A stretch of 64,000 nucleotides of DNA from Flavobacterium panici (GCF_903819335.1 NZ_CAIJDE010000034.1:434001-498000); one strand, 5' to 3'; shown: positions 45,063 through 54,228, counted from the stretch's first letter. A program made the numbers and translations. The notes: generated by a model not told the origin, from the letters alone.

Positions 45063-45977
45063 TTACTCCTGTAAAATCATTTCGTCATACGTTAATATTG
45101 TGTCATAACCTTTTGACGCAAAATATTTTCTTGGATTTTCTTTAGAAATTACCATTACAAAATCGCCGCCCCAGGCACCAAGACTCTTAACTGTACCATT
45201 AAAATCAGGAAAAGCGATTTCTTTGATCGTTTTTATTTCCATGATGTTGCTTAAATGAATTTCATGTTTTTCGACTGCATTTGCAAACTCTTTTAGAGAT
45301 TTAGCATTTAAAATAGCATGTGTTATTTTATTGTTTTCAATAACGCTTTTAGCTAAATTTTGCTGTTTATGTTTATTGTAAGCATGTATTGCAGTTTTGC
45401 TATTTTGTTTTTTATTCAGGTAAACAAAGAAAATGTTCGTTGTAAAGTCTGGATTGAAAATAACAGGCTCAACAAAATTATTTTCTATTCTGTATAAAAT
45501 AGGAGTGTTATTTTGGGCGCAGGCAATATCATAGCCGCTTCCGCCAAAACTGTTTCTAAGAAGTGTAAAGGCATTAATATTCGTCCACTGAGCAATATTG
45601 TTAATTAAAGTAGATGACGTTCCTAAACCCCAATTTCTTGGAAAAGTAAGATTCGTTGTTACCTTATATCCTTTTGACTGTTGAATAAATTCCGGATTTA
45701 AAACGTATGCCTCGTGAAGTATATTAATTAAGGTTGTTTTTACAGTTTCAATTTCAGAAACAATATTGTTTATGACTTCTTCAAATGAAATCGTAGTTTC
45801 AAACCAAAGTTTGTTATCGTAATCGTAACTTTTCCATTCTATTATTTGGTTTTCGCCATCTTCAACAACTAAATTTTGACCAAATTTTGTTGGTAATGCA
45901 AAGGCGTCTGCGCCGTCTAAAACTAAATATTCTCCAGAGATGAATAGTTTTCCGTTACTATAAAAGGTTGTTTTCAT
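45063..45977 (-). CDS. GYDIA family GHMP kinase
   Basis: The 304-residue protein is a GHMP kinase in which the ATP loop reads GLGTSSTLINNIAQ (about 117-130). The family-defining GGSGYDIACAQ motif lies at about 144-154 (GYDIA at 147-151). The N terminus (YSNGKLFISGEYLVLDGADAFALP) is the substrate-side motif seen in mevalonate and phosphomevalonate kinases. It lies downstream of HMG-CoA reductase with a 97-base gap on the same strand, so it is a good candidate for phosphomevalonate kinase, which is otherwise missing here. The exact reaction is an inference. Confidence 0.8.
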   Translation of the reverse strand: MKTTFYSNGKLFISGEYLVLDGADAFALPTKFGQNLVVEDGENQIIEWKSYDYDNKLWFETTISFEEVINNIVSEIETVKTTLINILHEAYVLNPEFIQQSKGYKVTTNLTFPRNWGLGTSSTLINNIAQWTNINAFTLLRNSFGGSGYDIACAQNNTPILYRIENNFVEPVIFNPDFTTNIFFVYLNKKQNSKTAIHAYNKHKQQNLAKSVIENNKITHAILNAKSLKEFANAVEKHEIHLSNIMEIKTIKEIAFPDFNGTVKSLGAWGGDFVMVISKENPRKYFASKGYDTILTYDEMILQE

Positions 45978-46003
45978 GCTTCGATTTTAAAACAAACTCC
46001 AAT

Positions 46004-46046
46004 ATTTTAAATTCCAAATTCCAAAGATAATTGGAATTTGGAATTT
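46004..46046. repeat. Inverted repeat of aaattccaaattccaa
   Basis: The arms aaattccaaattccaa (46008-46023) and ttggaatttggaattt (46031-46046) form a perfect hairpin between the kinase and the HMG-CoA reductase genes. The 22-base word at 46004-46025 occurs identically at 290-311, inside the glycosyltransferase gene. Confidence 0.7.
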
Positions 46047-46074
46047 TACTTAAAGGCTGTAATTTTTGGAATTT

Positions 46075-47403
46075 TTATTTATTTTGTATTCTTAAACTTT
46101 CAATAAATTCTACTACAGCGCTGTGTGAAACTATGTTTTTCTTAAAATGCGCTTTAATTAAATGACGCTCTTCGTCTGTAGCTTCAAATTGATTGATGAT
46201 ATTATTAAGGTGCATTTTCATGTGCCCTTCCTGAATTCCGGTTGTAGTTAAAGAACGCAGTGCGGCAAAATTTTGTGCCAAACCTGCAACCGCAGTAATT
46301 TCCATTAATTCTTTTGCAGAAGGTTTTTCAAGTATATCTAAACATAATTTTACCAGAGGATGTAGTGAAGTTAATCCGCCTACTGTTCCTAAAGCCAAAG
46401 GAATTTCAAGCCAGAAAGTAAAGATTCCGTTTTCGATTTTAGCATGAGATAAACTTGCATATTGTCCGTTTTTTGAAGCATAAGCATGAACTCCAGCTTC
46501 AACGGCTCTAAAATCATTTCCTGTTGCTAAAACTACAGCATCAATACCATTCATGATGCCTTTATTGTGTGTTACAGCTCTAAAAGGTTCCACTTCAGCA
46601 ATTTGAACTGCCTGAACAAAACGTTCTGCAAATTCCTGCGGATTTGTAATATGTTTTTCGGCTAATTCTTCAATAGGACATGAAACTTCGGCTCTTACAA
46701 GACAATTCGGAACATAATTAGATAAAATACTCATAATTACAGTCAGCGTATCTTCTTCAGAAAATAAATTAGAATTTTGAAATTCCTCTTTTAAAGTCGT
46801 TGCAAATTGCTCTAAACACGAATTGATAAAATTCGCGCCCATGCTGTCTTTAGTTTCAAAAGTGGCATGAAGCTGATAGTAATTCTCCAGTAAATTTCGT
46901 TTATCCTTTAAGTGAATATCTAAAATTCCGCCTCCGCGTTCCTGCATATTTTTGGTAATGCTTTGCGTTTCAGAAAAGAATTTAGGTTTTATCTGCTCAA
47001 AAAAGGATTGCAGTTTTTCGGCATCACCATTAAAAGTAAAATGAACCTGGCCAATTTTTTCAGTATCAATTATCGTTGCTTTAAAACCTCCGCGTGTAGC
47101 CCAGAATTTTGCAGCTTTTGAGGCTGCGGCAACCACAGAACTTTCTTCAATTGCCATTGGGATTGTTTTATACTTTCCGTTGATTAAAAAATTGGGAGCA
47201 ACCCCAAGCGGAATGTATAAATTGGTAATTGTATTTTCAATAAATTCATCATGAAGCTGTTGGAGCTTTTCATCTGAATTCCAGTAATTTCTTATAATAC
47301 TCAAGGCTTCATCAGGAGCCGAAAAATATTCATTGGCAATCCAGTTAATTTTTTCTTTTTTGGATAATTTCGAAAATCCGGCAACAGCGTTGTTCATTCT
47401 CAA
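46075..47403 (-). CDS. mvaA: Hydroxymethylglutaryl-CoA reductase, class II
   Basis: The 442-residue enzyme links HMG-CoA and mevalonate. It begins with the class II N terminus (AVAGFSKLSKKEKINWIANEYF). Active-site motifs are ESSVVAAASKAAKFW (about 86-100), KDSMGANFINSCLEQ (about 193-207, the DxMGxN motif) and THNKGIMNGIDAVVLATGNDFRAVEAG (about 262-288). The GTVGGLTSLHPL stretch lies at about 335-346, and the late histidine in KKNIVSHSAVVEF. Class II enzymes are called degradative in some bacteria, but in organisms with a full mevalonate pathway they make mevalonate. The second ATG at 47397 (MNNAV) is an alternative start. Confidence 0.93.
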   Translation of the reverse strand: MRMNNAVAGFSKLSKKEKINWIANEYFSAPDEALSIIRNYWNSDEKLQQLHDEFIENTITNLYIPLGVAPNFLINGKYKTIPMAIEESSVVAAASKAAKFWATRGGFKATIIDTEKIGQVHFTFNGDAEKLQSFFEQIKPKFFSETQSITKNMQERGGGILDIHLKDKRNLLENYYQLHATFETKDSMGANFINSCLEQFATTLKEEFQNSNLFSEEDTLTVIMSILSNYVPNCLVRAEVSCPIEELAEKHITNPQEFAERFVQAVQIAEVEPFRAVTHNKGIMNGIDAVVLATGNDFRAVEAGVHAYASKNGQYASLSHAKIENGIFTFWLEIPLALGTVGGLTSLHPLVKLCLDILEKPSAKELMEITAVAGLAQNFAALRSLTTTGIQEGHMKMHLNNIINQFEATDEERHLIKAHFKKNIVSHSAVVEFIESLRIQNK

Positions 47404-47426
47404 TATATTAAATAATAATGTTGCCG

Positions 47427-47434
47427 CAAAGATA
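47427..47434 (-). promoter_or_regulatory. Putative -7 promoter element of HMG-CoA reductase
   Basis: On the minus strand TATCTTTG lies 24 bases upstream of the start codon. It is the same octamer as at 9160-9167 (mvaD) and 37999-38006 (tRNA-Phe). No TTG at -33 is clear. Confidence 0.45.
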
Positions 47435-47577
47435 CTATTTTAAGAGTTTTGATTGTAATCTATTTCAAACATGGAAGTACGCAATCGTTATTTTTTTTAA
47501 CATTTAACACTTAAAATGTGTATTATGTTTATTTTTTTCACTAAAATTGGGCTCTTTTTATATTTAAAATAATTCTA

Positions 47578-49749
47578 ATGAATACAAGTAAAATTACTGT
47601 AGTACTTTTATTTATAGTTGCATCGGTTTTTGGGCAGCAAAAAATAACGGTCGAAAATATTTATGGTGGTGCATTTCGGGCAAAAGGAATGGACGAATTG
47701 CAATCTTTAAAGAATACAAATCAATATACGGTTCTAAATGTTGATCAGGCAAGCCGGACAATGCAGATTGATTTATATGATTTTGCAACACTAAAAAAAG
47801 TATCGAACCTTATTGATACTAAAAACCACAAAGAACTTCAGGACGGAATTGACAGCTATACCTTCGATGCCTCAGAAAAAAAGATTTTAATTGCTTGTAA
47901 TTCAAATCAAATCTTCCGTCACTCTTTTACAGCAGATTATTTTTTATACGATATCGCTTCAAAATCTCTAAGGAAACTTGTTGATTTTCAAATTCAGGAG
48001 CCAACTTTTTCTCCGGATGGAACTAAGATTGCTTATGCTAAAGAAAACAATCTGTATGTTTATGATGTAGCTACAAAAAAATCGACGGCAGTAACTACAG
48101 ACGGAAAGAAAAACGCAGTTATTAATGGTATTACGGATTGGGTTTATGAAGAAGAATTTGCTTTTGTTCGTGCATTTGACTGGAGTAAAGACAGTAAAAA
48201 ATTAGCTTACATTCGTTTTGACGAAAGTCAGGTTCCTGAGTTTTCAATGTCAATCTTCAAAAAAGATTTATATCCAACAATCGAAACGTTTAAATATCCT
48301 AAAGCGGGAGAAAAAAATTCTGTAGTTTCATTACACATTTATGATGCAGCAGGAAACGCTTCTAAAAAAGTAGATTTAGGAAATTATAATGATTTCTACA
48401 TTGCAAGAATGCAATGGACAAACGATAACAATACATTGTCTGCACAGGTTTTAAACCGTCACCAGGATAATCTTGATTTATTATTTATTGACGGAACAAC
48501 AGCTGCAGCAAAAGTGGTTTTGAATGAAAAAGACAAAGCTTACGTAGATGTTACAGATAATTTGACTTTTTTAAAAGATAACAGTTTTATCTGGACAAGC
48601 GAAAAAGACGGTTTCAATCATATTTATGTGTTTGATAAAACCGGAAAACTTAAAAATCAGGTTACAAAAGGAAACTGGGAAGTGGTGTCTTACTATGGTT
48701 TCGACGAAAAAACAAAAACTATTTTCTACCAGTCTACAGAAAATGGTTCTATCAACAGAGATATTTACAGAATTGGTTTAGACGGAAAAAACAAAACCCG
48801 TTTAACTACAAAAGTGGGAACAAGTGCGGCAACTTTCAGCCCGAATTTCCAATATTTTATTACTACTTTCTCAAGTAATTTAGTGCCTACAACGTATACT
48901 TTAAACGAGGCAAAAACAGGAAAAGAAATTCAGGTTATCGAAAACAATCAGGCTCTTGCTGATAAATTAAAAGCGTATAATCTTCCTGCAAAAGAATTCT
49001 TTGTTTTAAAAACTGCAAAAGGAAACGAATTAAACGCATGGATTTTAAAACCAAAAGATTTTGATCCATCAAAAAAATATCCTGTTTTCATGTACCAATA
49101 TTCTGGTCCGGGATCACAGCAGGTAAACAACGATTGGAACAACAGCGATGATTACTGGTTTTTATCTCTTACACAGCAAGGTTATATTGTAGCTTGTGTT
49201 GACGGAAGAGGAACTGGTTTTAAAGGTGCTGATTTCAAAAAAGTAACGCAAAAAGAATTAGGGAAATACGAAGTTGAAGATCAAATCGATGCTGCAAAAG
49301 TAATTGGCGCGTATCCTTATGTTGATGCTTCAAGAATTGGAATTTTCGGATGGAGTTATGGAGGTTTTATGTCTTCTAACTGTATTTTTCAAGGAAATGA
49401 TGTATTTAAAATGGCAATCGCTGTTGCGCCGGTTACAAACTGGAGATTTTATGACAGCGTTTATACAGAAAGATACATGCAGACGCCAGAGGAAAATGCA
49501 AGCGGATACGATCAAAACTCTCCTATAAACCATGTTGATAAATTAAAAGGTAAGTTTTTATTGATTCACGGTTCTGGTGATGATAACGTTCATGTGCAAA
49601 ATTCAATGCAAATGATGGAAGCATTAATTCAGGCGAATAAGCAATTTGAATCTCAAATATATCCAGATAAAAACCACGGTATTTATGGCGGAAAAACGAG
49701 AATTCAGCTTTACAATAAGATGACTAATTTCATCAAAGAAAATTTATAA
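47578..49749 (+). CDS. Dipeptidyl peptidase IV-like S9 family peptidase
   Basis: The 723-residue protein has a signal peptide (to FGQ, about residue 20) and an N-terminal eight-bladed beta-propeller (about 40-460). A C-terminal alpha/beta hydrolase domain follows (about 475-723). The catalytic serine is in GWSYGGFMS (near 589), the aspartate in GSGDDNVH (about 664-671) and the histidine in DKNHGIYGG (near 700). The motif NGITDWVYEEEFAF (about 182-195) is the double-glutamate site that holds the free N terminus of the substrate in DPP IV. It would cut dipeptides from peptides in the periplasm. Two peptide transporter genes follow. Confidence 0.93.
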   Translation: MNTSKITVVLLFIVASVFGQQKITVENIYGGAFRAKGMDELQSLKNTNQYTVLNVDQASRTMQIDLYDFATLKKVSNLIDTKNHKELQDGIDSYTFDASEKKILIACNSNQIFRHSFTADYFLYDIASKSLRKLVDFQIQEPTFSPDGTKIAYAKENNLYVYDVATKKSTAVTTDGKKNAVINGITDWVYEEEFAFVRAFDWSKDSKKLAYIRFDESQVPEFSMSIFKKDLYPTIETFKYPKAGEKNSVVSLHIYDAAGNASKKVDLGNYNDFYIARMQWTNDNNTLSAQVLNRHQDNLDLLFIDGTTAAAKVVLNEKDKAYVDVTDNLTFLKDNSFIWTSEKDGFNHIYVFDKTGKLKNQVTKGNWEVVSYYGFDEKTKTIFYQSTENGSINRDIYRIGLDGKNKTRLTTKVGTSAATFSPNFQYFITTFSSNLVPTTYTLNEAKTGKEIQVIENNQALADKLKAYNLPAKEFFVLKTAKGNELNAWILKPKDFDPSKKYPVFMYQYSGPGSQQVNNDWNNSDDYWFLSLTQQGYIVACVDGRGTGFKGADFKKVTQKELGKYEVEDQIDAAKVIGAYPYVDASRIGIFGWSYGGFMSSNCIFQGNDVFKMAIAVAPVTNWRFYDSVYTERYMQTPEENASGYDQNSPINHVDKLKGKFLLIHGSGDDNVHVQNSMQMMEALIQANKQFESQIYPDKNHGIYGGKTRIQLYNKMTNFIKENL

Positions 49750-49784
49750 TTTAAAAAATATTAACCTTAAATATAGTGAATAAT

Positions 49785-51461
49785 ATGGGAGAAACTCAAG
49801 TAAAAACTGCGCATCCAAAAGGACTTTGGGTATTGTTTGGGACGGAGATGTGGGAGAGATTCAATTTTTATGGAATGCGAGCTTTATTAACTTTATTTCT
49901 TGTGAATTCATTATTAATGAAGGAAGAAGAAGCGTCTTTAATTTATGGAGGTTTCCTTGGACTTTGTTACTTAACTCCAATGTTAGGAGGTTTTATTGCC
50001 GATCGTTTTTTAGGAAACAGAAATTGTATCCTTTTAGGCGGATTATTAATGGCAATTGGTCAAATGTTATTGTTTACCAGCGGTAGTGTTTTTGAATCTA
50101 ATCTGGAAATGGCAAAAGCTATTATGTACTGCGGATTAGGTGTAATTGTTTTTGGTAACGGATTCTTCAAACCAAATATTTCCAGTATGGTGGGAAGTTT
50201 GTATCCAAAACAAGAAAAAACTAAACTGGATACAGCTTTTACTATTTTCTACATGGGAATTAATATTGGTGCTTTCTTAGGCCAGTCTATTTGTCCTTTG
50301 TTAGGAGACGTAAAAGATGCTGGAGGAATTAGAGATATTCATGCTTTTAGATGGGGATTCATGGCGGCTTCTGGCGCAATGCTTATTGGAACTATTCTTT
50401 TCTATTTCCTGAAAAATAAATATGTGGTTTCTCCGGAAGGAAGACCATTAGGAGGTTTGCCTTCCAAAAATGTTGCAGAAGATTTTGAAGAAGGAGAATC
50501 GCAAAAAGCTAATTTTTCTACTAAAGCATTGATATTGGCAGGTGTTGCATTTATTGGTTTAGGATTCTTTTTTCATTATGCTGTAGGTCAGAATTTAATT
50601 TACACTTTGATTTATTCAAGTGGATTGGCTTTAGCAGGACTAATTATTTCTGACACATCTTTAACTAAAATTGAAAGAGACAGGATTATTGTAATTTATA
50701 TCGTTTCGTTCTTTATTATTTTCTTCTGGGCAGCGTTTGAGCAGGCAGGTTCTTCATTAACTTTTATTGCAGATAATCAAACCGACAGACATTTCTTCGG
50801 TTATCTAATGCCGCCGTCAATGGTTCAAATCTTCAACGGACTTTTTGTAGTTGTAATGGCAGTTCCTTTTAGTATTCTTTGGGATACTTTAAGAGCAAAA
50901 GACAAAGAACCAATTTCGCCAGTAAAATTAGCAGCCGGATTAGTAATTATTTCAATTAGTTTCTTCATGATTGCAACTCAGGTTTCATTCATTGGAACTT
51001 CAGGATTATTACTTGTAAAATGGTTAATCTTATTATATTTCTTAAACACATGTGCAGAGTTATGTTTATCTCCAATTGGTTTGTCATTAGTTGGTAAATT
51101 ATCTCCAAAACGTTTTGCATCACTATTATACGGAGTGTTTTTCTTATCAAACGCATCTGGTTATGCATTAGGAGGAACTTTAGGTTCAATCCTTCCTGCA
51201 ACTGGTGATAAATTTGCAAAAGCAAAAGAATTAGGAATTGATCTTCAGGCTGTTTTAGATAAAAAAATTACGCCAACTGCAGAACAATTAGCTTTATTAG
51301 ATAAACATCAAATTAGTGATCACAATCCTATTTTTGCAGGATTTGAAATTCATAATTTATATGAGTTCTTTATGGTGTTTGTTGTTCTTACGGGTATCGC
51401 TGCAATTATATTATTTGCCTTGACTCCATTGTTGAAAAAAATGATGCACGGAGTAAGATAA
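49785..51461 (+). CDS. POT family peptide transporter 1
   Basis: The 558-residue membrane protein is a proton-coupled oligopeptide transporter: the ERFNFYGMRALLTLF motif (ExxERFxYYG type) at about residues 24-38, DRFLGNRNCILLGG in the first loop and FTIFYMGINIGAFLG (about 162-176) are clear. I chose the ATG at 49785 because the longer frame begins with GTG. A soluble loop near residue 455-500 separates the last helices, longer than in the second transporter. It begins 36 bases after the peptidase, so the two are likely co-transcribed. Confidence 0.9.
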   Translation: MGETQVKTAHPKGLWVLFGTEMWERFNFYGMRALLTLFLVNSLLMKEEEASLIYGGFLGLCYLTPMLGGFIADRFLGNRNCILLGGLLMAIGQMLLFTSGSVFESNLEMAKAIMYCGLGVIVFGNGFFKPNISSMVGSLYPKQEKTKLDTAFTIFYMGINIGAFLGQSICPLLGDVKDAGGIRDIHAFRWGFMAASGAMLIGTILFYFLKNKYVVSPEGRPLGGLPSKNVAEDFEEGESQKANFSTKALILAGVAFIGLGFFFHYAVGQNLIYTLIYSSGLALAGLIISDTSLTKIERDRIIVIYIVSFFIIFFWAAFEQAGSSLTFIADNQTDRHFFGYLMPPSMVQIFNGLFVVVMAVPFSILWDTLRAKDKEPISPVKLAAGLVIISISFFMIATQVSFIGTSGLLLVKWLILLYFLNTCAELCLSPIGLSLVGKLSPKRFASLLYGVFFLSNASGYALGGTLGSILPATGDKFAKAKELGIDLQAVLDKKITPTAEQLALLDKHQISDHNPIFAGFEIHNLYEFFMVFVVLTGIAAIILFALTPLLKKMMHGVR

Positions 51462-51462
51462 T

Positions 51463-52947
51463 ATGGAACATAATATAGCTTTAGAGGAAATTCAGAATTT
51501 TAAAGGCAAGTACCCAAAACAATTGTGGTATTTGTTTTTAGTTGAAATGTGGGAACGTTTTTGTTTCTATGGAATGCGTGGTGTTTTAGCTTTTTTTATG
51601 GTAGACCAATTAGGTTTGCTTGAAGGAAAAGCAAATTTACAATACGGAGCCATTCAGGCTTTTGTTTATGCATTTACTTTTATTGGAGGTATTTTTGCAG
51701 ATAAAATTCTAGGATTTAAAAAATCACTTCTTTTTGGAGGAATCGTAATGATTTTGGGGAATTTGCTGATTGCAGCTTCTCCGCATGATTTCTTTTATTA
51801 CGGCATAACACTTTCTATTATCGGAACAGGTTTTTTTAAGCCAAACGTTTCTTCAATGGTTGGTGAATTATACCATGAAAATGACGGACGTCGTGACGCA
51901 GGTTACGGGTTGTTTTATGCGGGAATTAATATTGGCGGAATGCTTGGTGGTGCTATTCCTATTTATTTAGGGAAAAACTATTCATGGAGTCTTTGTTTTC
52001 TTTCGGCAGCAATCGTTATGATTATTGGTGTAATTACTTTTCTTTTAACAAAAAAGCATTTAGCACCAATTGGAAATTCTCCATTAGAAAATCAACCGCA
52101 AAAAAAACGTAATTTATATGAAATTGCAGTTTATGTAGGTTCTTTTGTTGTTATTCCATTAGTATATATAATGGTTATCAACTCTGACTTTACAGAGTAT
52201 TTTATGTATACTATGGGAATAGTTGCATTAGGATATTTTGTATATGAGCTGATAATGTTAAAGGATGGAAAGCAGCAGCGAAAACTTTTAGCAGCATTTG
52301 TATTTATTTTTGGATATTTTATGTTTATGGCAATTTCAGAGCAATCTGGAGGCTCATTGTCTTTGTTTGCAAAGGATAATCTATCTAACAAGATGTTGTT
52401 TTTTCATATTGATCCAAATGTGGTAAATAACAGTATCAACTCATTGTATGTTGTTATTTTTAGTCCATTAGTAGGATTGTTATGGATATTTATGGCCAAG
52501 CGAAAAATTGAACCAAATACCGTTATTAAGTTTGGTTTATCATTTGTTTTGCTTGCTGCAGGGTTCTTTATTTTTTACACTGCCAGATTTTTTGTAAATC
52601 AAGATGGATTAAGTTCTTTAGACGTTTTTGCCTTAGGATACCTTGTGTATACGCTTGGAGAATTGTGTATTGGCCCGATCGGAATGTCGGTAATTACAAA
52701 ATTATCGCCTAAACGTTTGTTTGGAATGATGATGGGATTATGGTTCCTTTCTAGTGCTTTCGGACAATTTGCTGCCGGAAAATTAGGGGCCGAAATATCT
52801 GATGCCAATACAGGAACAACCTTAATGTCTAAACTTATCGCTTATACAGATGGATATTATCAATTAGCATTATATTCTCTTATTGCGGGTATTGCATTAA
52901 TTGTTTTGACTCCGTTAATTAGAAGGTTAATGCAAGAAGTAAAATAA
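51463..52947 (+). CDS. POT family peptide transporter 2
   Basis: The 494-residue paralogue begins one base after the stop of the first transporter. The motifs are EMWERFCFYGMRGVLAFF (about 27-44), GTGFFKPNVSSMVGELY (about 121-137) and GYGLFYAGINIGGMLGG (about 147-163). It lacks the long loop of transporter 1. The two have the same fold and probably different peptide preferences. This gene is followed by a promoter and the thioredoxin-like genes. Confidence 0.9.
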   Translation: MEHNIALEEIQNFKGKYPKQLWYLFLVEMWERFCFYGMRGVLAFFMVDQLGLLEGKANLQYGAIQAFVYAFTFIGGIFADKILGFKKSLLFGGIVMILGNLLIAASPHDFFYYGITLSIIGTGFFKPNVSSMVGELYHENDGRRDAGYGLFYAGINIGGMLGGAIPIYLGKNYSWSLCFLSAAIVMIIGVITFLLTKKHLAPIGNSPLENQPQKKRNLYEIAVYVGSFVVIPLVYIMVINSDFTEYFMYTMGIVALGYFVYELIMLKDGKQQRKLLAAFVFIFGYFMFMAISEQSGGSLSLFAKDNLSNKMLFFHIDPNVVNNSINSLYVVIFSPLVGLLWIFMAKRKIEPNTVIKFGLSFVLLAAGFFIFYTARFFVNQDGLSSLDVFALGYLVYTLGELCIGPIGMSVITKLSPKRLFGMMMGLWFLSSAFGQFAAGKLGAEISDANTGTTLMSKLIAYTDGYYQLALYSLIAGIALIVLTPLIRRLMQEVK

Positions 52948-52955
52948 ATAGATTT

Positions 52956-52981
52956 TTGAATTCATTTTTTATTTAAATTTG
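52956..52981 (+). promoter_or_regulatory. Putative promoter of the first thioredoxin-like gene
   Basis: TTG (52956-52958) and TAAATTTG (52974-52981) fit the Bacteroidota consensus, although the 15-base spacer is shorter than usual. The ATG follows 17 bases later. Confidence 0.5.
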
Positions 52982-52998
52982 CAAAAAAATCACATGTT

Positions 52999-53466
52999 AT
53001 GAAAAGAATATTACTAATAGCCTTTTTTATAGTTGGAGCATTTGCAACTCAGGCTCAGGAACTAAAATGGTATACTGATGTAAAAGAAGCAATCACAGTA
53101 AGTAATAAAGAACAAAAACCTATGTTGTTGTTCTTTACAGGAAGCGACTGGTGCGGATGGTGTATTCGTTTGCAAAACGAAGTTTTAAAAACTCCGGAAT
53201 TTAAAAAATGGGCTGCTGATAATGTTGTTTTAGTAGAATTGGATTATCCAAGAGCTGTACCTCAAACGCCAGAGCTTAAAAGCCAAAATAATGAGCTACA
53301 ACAGGCTTTTGGAATCCAGGGATTTCCAACTGTATTTTTTACAAGCGCACAAACAAAAGATGGAAAAGTTAATTTTACAGGTCTTGGCAGAACAGGATAT
53401 GTTGCCGGAGGTCCATTGGCTTGGTTAACAGTTGCAGATGGAATTGTTCATCCTAAAAAATCGTAA
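52999..53466 (+). CDS. Secreted thioredoxin family protein with intact CxxC
   Basis: The 155-residue protein has a signal peptide (cleaved after TQA, about residue 19) and a thioredoxin fold. The redox motif is GSDWCGWCIRLQNEV (about 49-63, WCGWC) and the cis-proline is in IQGFPTVFF (near 109). It would reduce or isomerise disulfides in the periplasm. Two paralogues without the CxxC follow on the same strand, so this is the ancestral form of the group. A terminator lies 32 bases after the stop. Confidence 0.88.
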   Translation: MKRILLIAFFIVGAFATQAQELKWYTDVKEAITVSNKEQKPMLLFFTGSDWCGWCIRLQNEVLKTPEFKKWAADNVVLVELDYPRAVPQTPELKSQNNELQQAFGIQGFPTVFFTSAQTKDGKVNFTGLGRTGYVAGGPLAWLTVADGIVHPKKS

Positions 53467-53498
53467 AGAATTTAATTTTTAAATCAAGATTATATATA

Positions 53499-53530
53499 AA
53501 ACTCCTTACAGTAATGTAAGGAGTTTTTTT
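53499..53530 (+). terminator. Terminator after the first thioredoxin-like gene
   Basis: The perfect arms aactccttac (53499-53509) and gtaaggagtt (53516-53525) are followed by a T-run. It differs from the terminators after the two paralogues. Confidence 0.85.
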
Positions 53531-53630
53531 GTTTAGTAGGAAAAGATTTTCATTTGTTAAGTTTAAATTGTTATTTCGATATTTATTTATAAATAAAAAA
53601 ACATATAATGTAATTTTTGATGCAATTAAA

Positions 53631-53661
53631 TTTGGATAATTAAAATATTGTGTTAATTTCG
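53631..53661 (+). promoter_or_regulatory. Putative promoter of the second thioredoxin-fold gene
   Basis: TTTG (53631-53634), a 19-base spacer and TAATTTCG (53654-53661) agree with the Bacteroidota consensus except for one base. The octamer and its surroundings (ttgtgttaattt) recur in front of the third gene at 54369-54380, so the promoter was duplicated together with the gene. Confidence 0.6.
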
Positions 53662-53693
53662 TCATGCTATACTAACCAAAACCAATATATAAT

Positions 53694-54146
53694 ATGACTA
53701 AAAAATTACTTATCCTACTGTTTTTTTTAGGTTCATTTTTCATGCACGCACAAACGCTTGCATGGCGAACAAACATGACTGATGCAATTGCAATTAGTAA
53801 TGAAGAAAGAAAACCCATGTTAATTTTATTCACTGCCTCAGGTGTACCAGAAAATCTTCAGAACGAAGTATTTAAAACCCCAGACTTTGCCGTTTGGTCG
53901 CGTGATAATGTAATTCTTGTAAAATTAGATTTATCAGACGCTACAGCTTCAGATGGTGATAAAGAACAAAACATTAAATTAAAAAATGCTTTTGGAGTTG
54001 ATGATCTGCCGCAAGTATGTTATGCGATGGCTTCGATAAGAAAAAACAAAACAACTTTTAGCGCCCTTGGTAAAATTGCATACAAACCGGGAGGTGCAAA
54101 AGCATGGATTGCAGAATCAAATAATATTCTGCATCCGAGTGAGTAA
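53694..54146 (+). CDS. Secreted thioredoxin-fold protein without CxxC, copy 1
   Basis: The 150-residue protein aligns with the gene upstream from the signal peptide to the end, but the GSDWCGWCIR segment is replaced by ASGVPEN (about residues 47-53), three residues shorter, so both cysteines are gone. The cis-proline remains (DLPQVCY, near 107), and a lone cysteine two residues after it is new. It cannot do classical thiol-disulfide exchange through CxxC; a binding or chaperone-like role, or a one-cysteine reaction, is possible. It has its own promoter and terminator. Confidence 0.78.
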   Translation: MTKKLLILLFFLGSFFMHAQTLAWRTNMTDAIAISNEERKPMLILFTASGVPENLQNEVFKTPDFAVWSRDNVILVKLDLSDATASDGDKEQNIKLKNAFGVDDLPQVCYAMASIRKNKTTFSALGKIAYKPGGAKAWIAESNNILHPSE

Positions 54147-54164
54147 TAATTTAAATTAAGTTTC

Positions 54165-54228
54165 TTAGTTTAATTTGTAGAATCCCTTTTCAATTATGTT
54201 GAAAAGGGATATTTTTTTTAAACAAGCT
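54165..54228 (-). pseudogene. Fossil of the comEC 3' end
   Basis: Read on the minus strand, this 64-base stretch gives SLFKKNIPFQHN, then after a shift of frame EKGFYKLN and a TAA stop. The C terminus of ComEC in the true gene (54869-54930) reads SCEKKNIPFHATAEKGFYRLN and TAA. Nucleotide identity is also clear, for example over aaaaaaaatatcccttttca. The piece has a small deletion and cannot be translated as such. It shows that the tandem duplication giving the two CxxC-less genes included the last part of comEC. Confidence 0.8.
54180..54219 (+). terminator. Terminator after the second thioredoxin-fold gene
   Basis: The arms aatcccttttc (54181-54191) and gaaaagggat (54201-54210) are followed by atattttttt. 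It is formed by the comEC fossil and is nearly the same as the terminator at 54885-54925. Confidence 0.85.
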
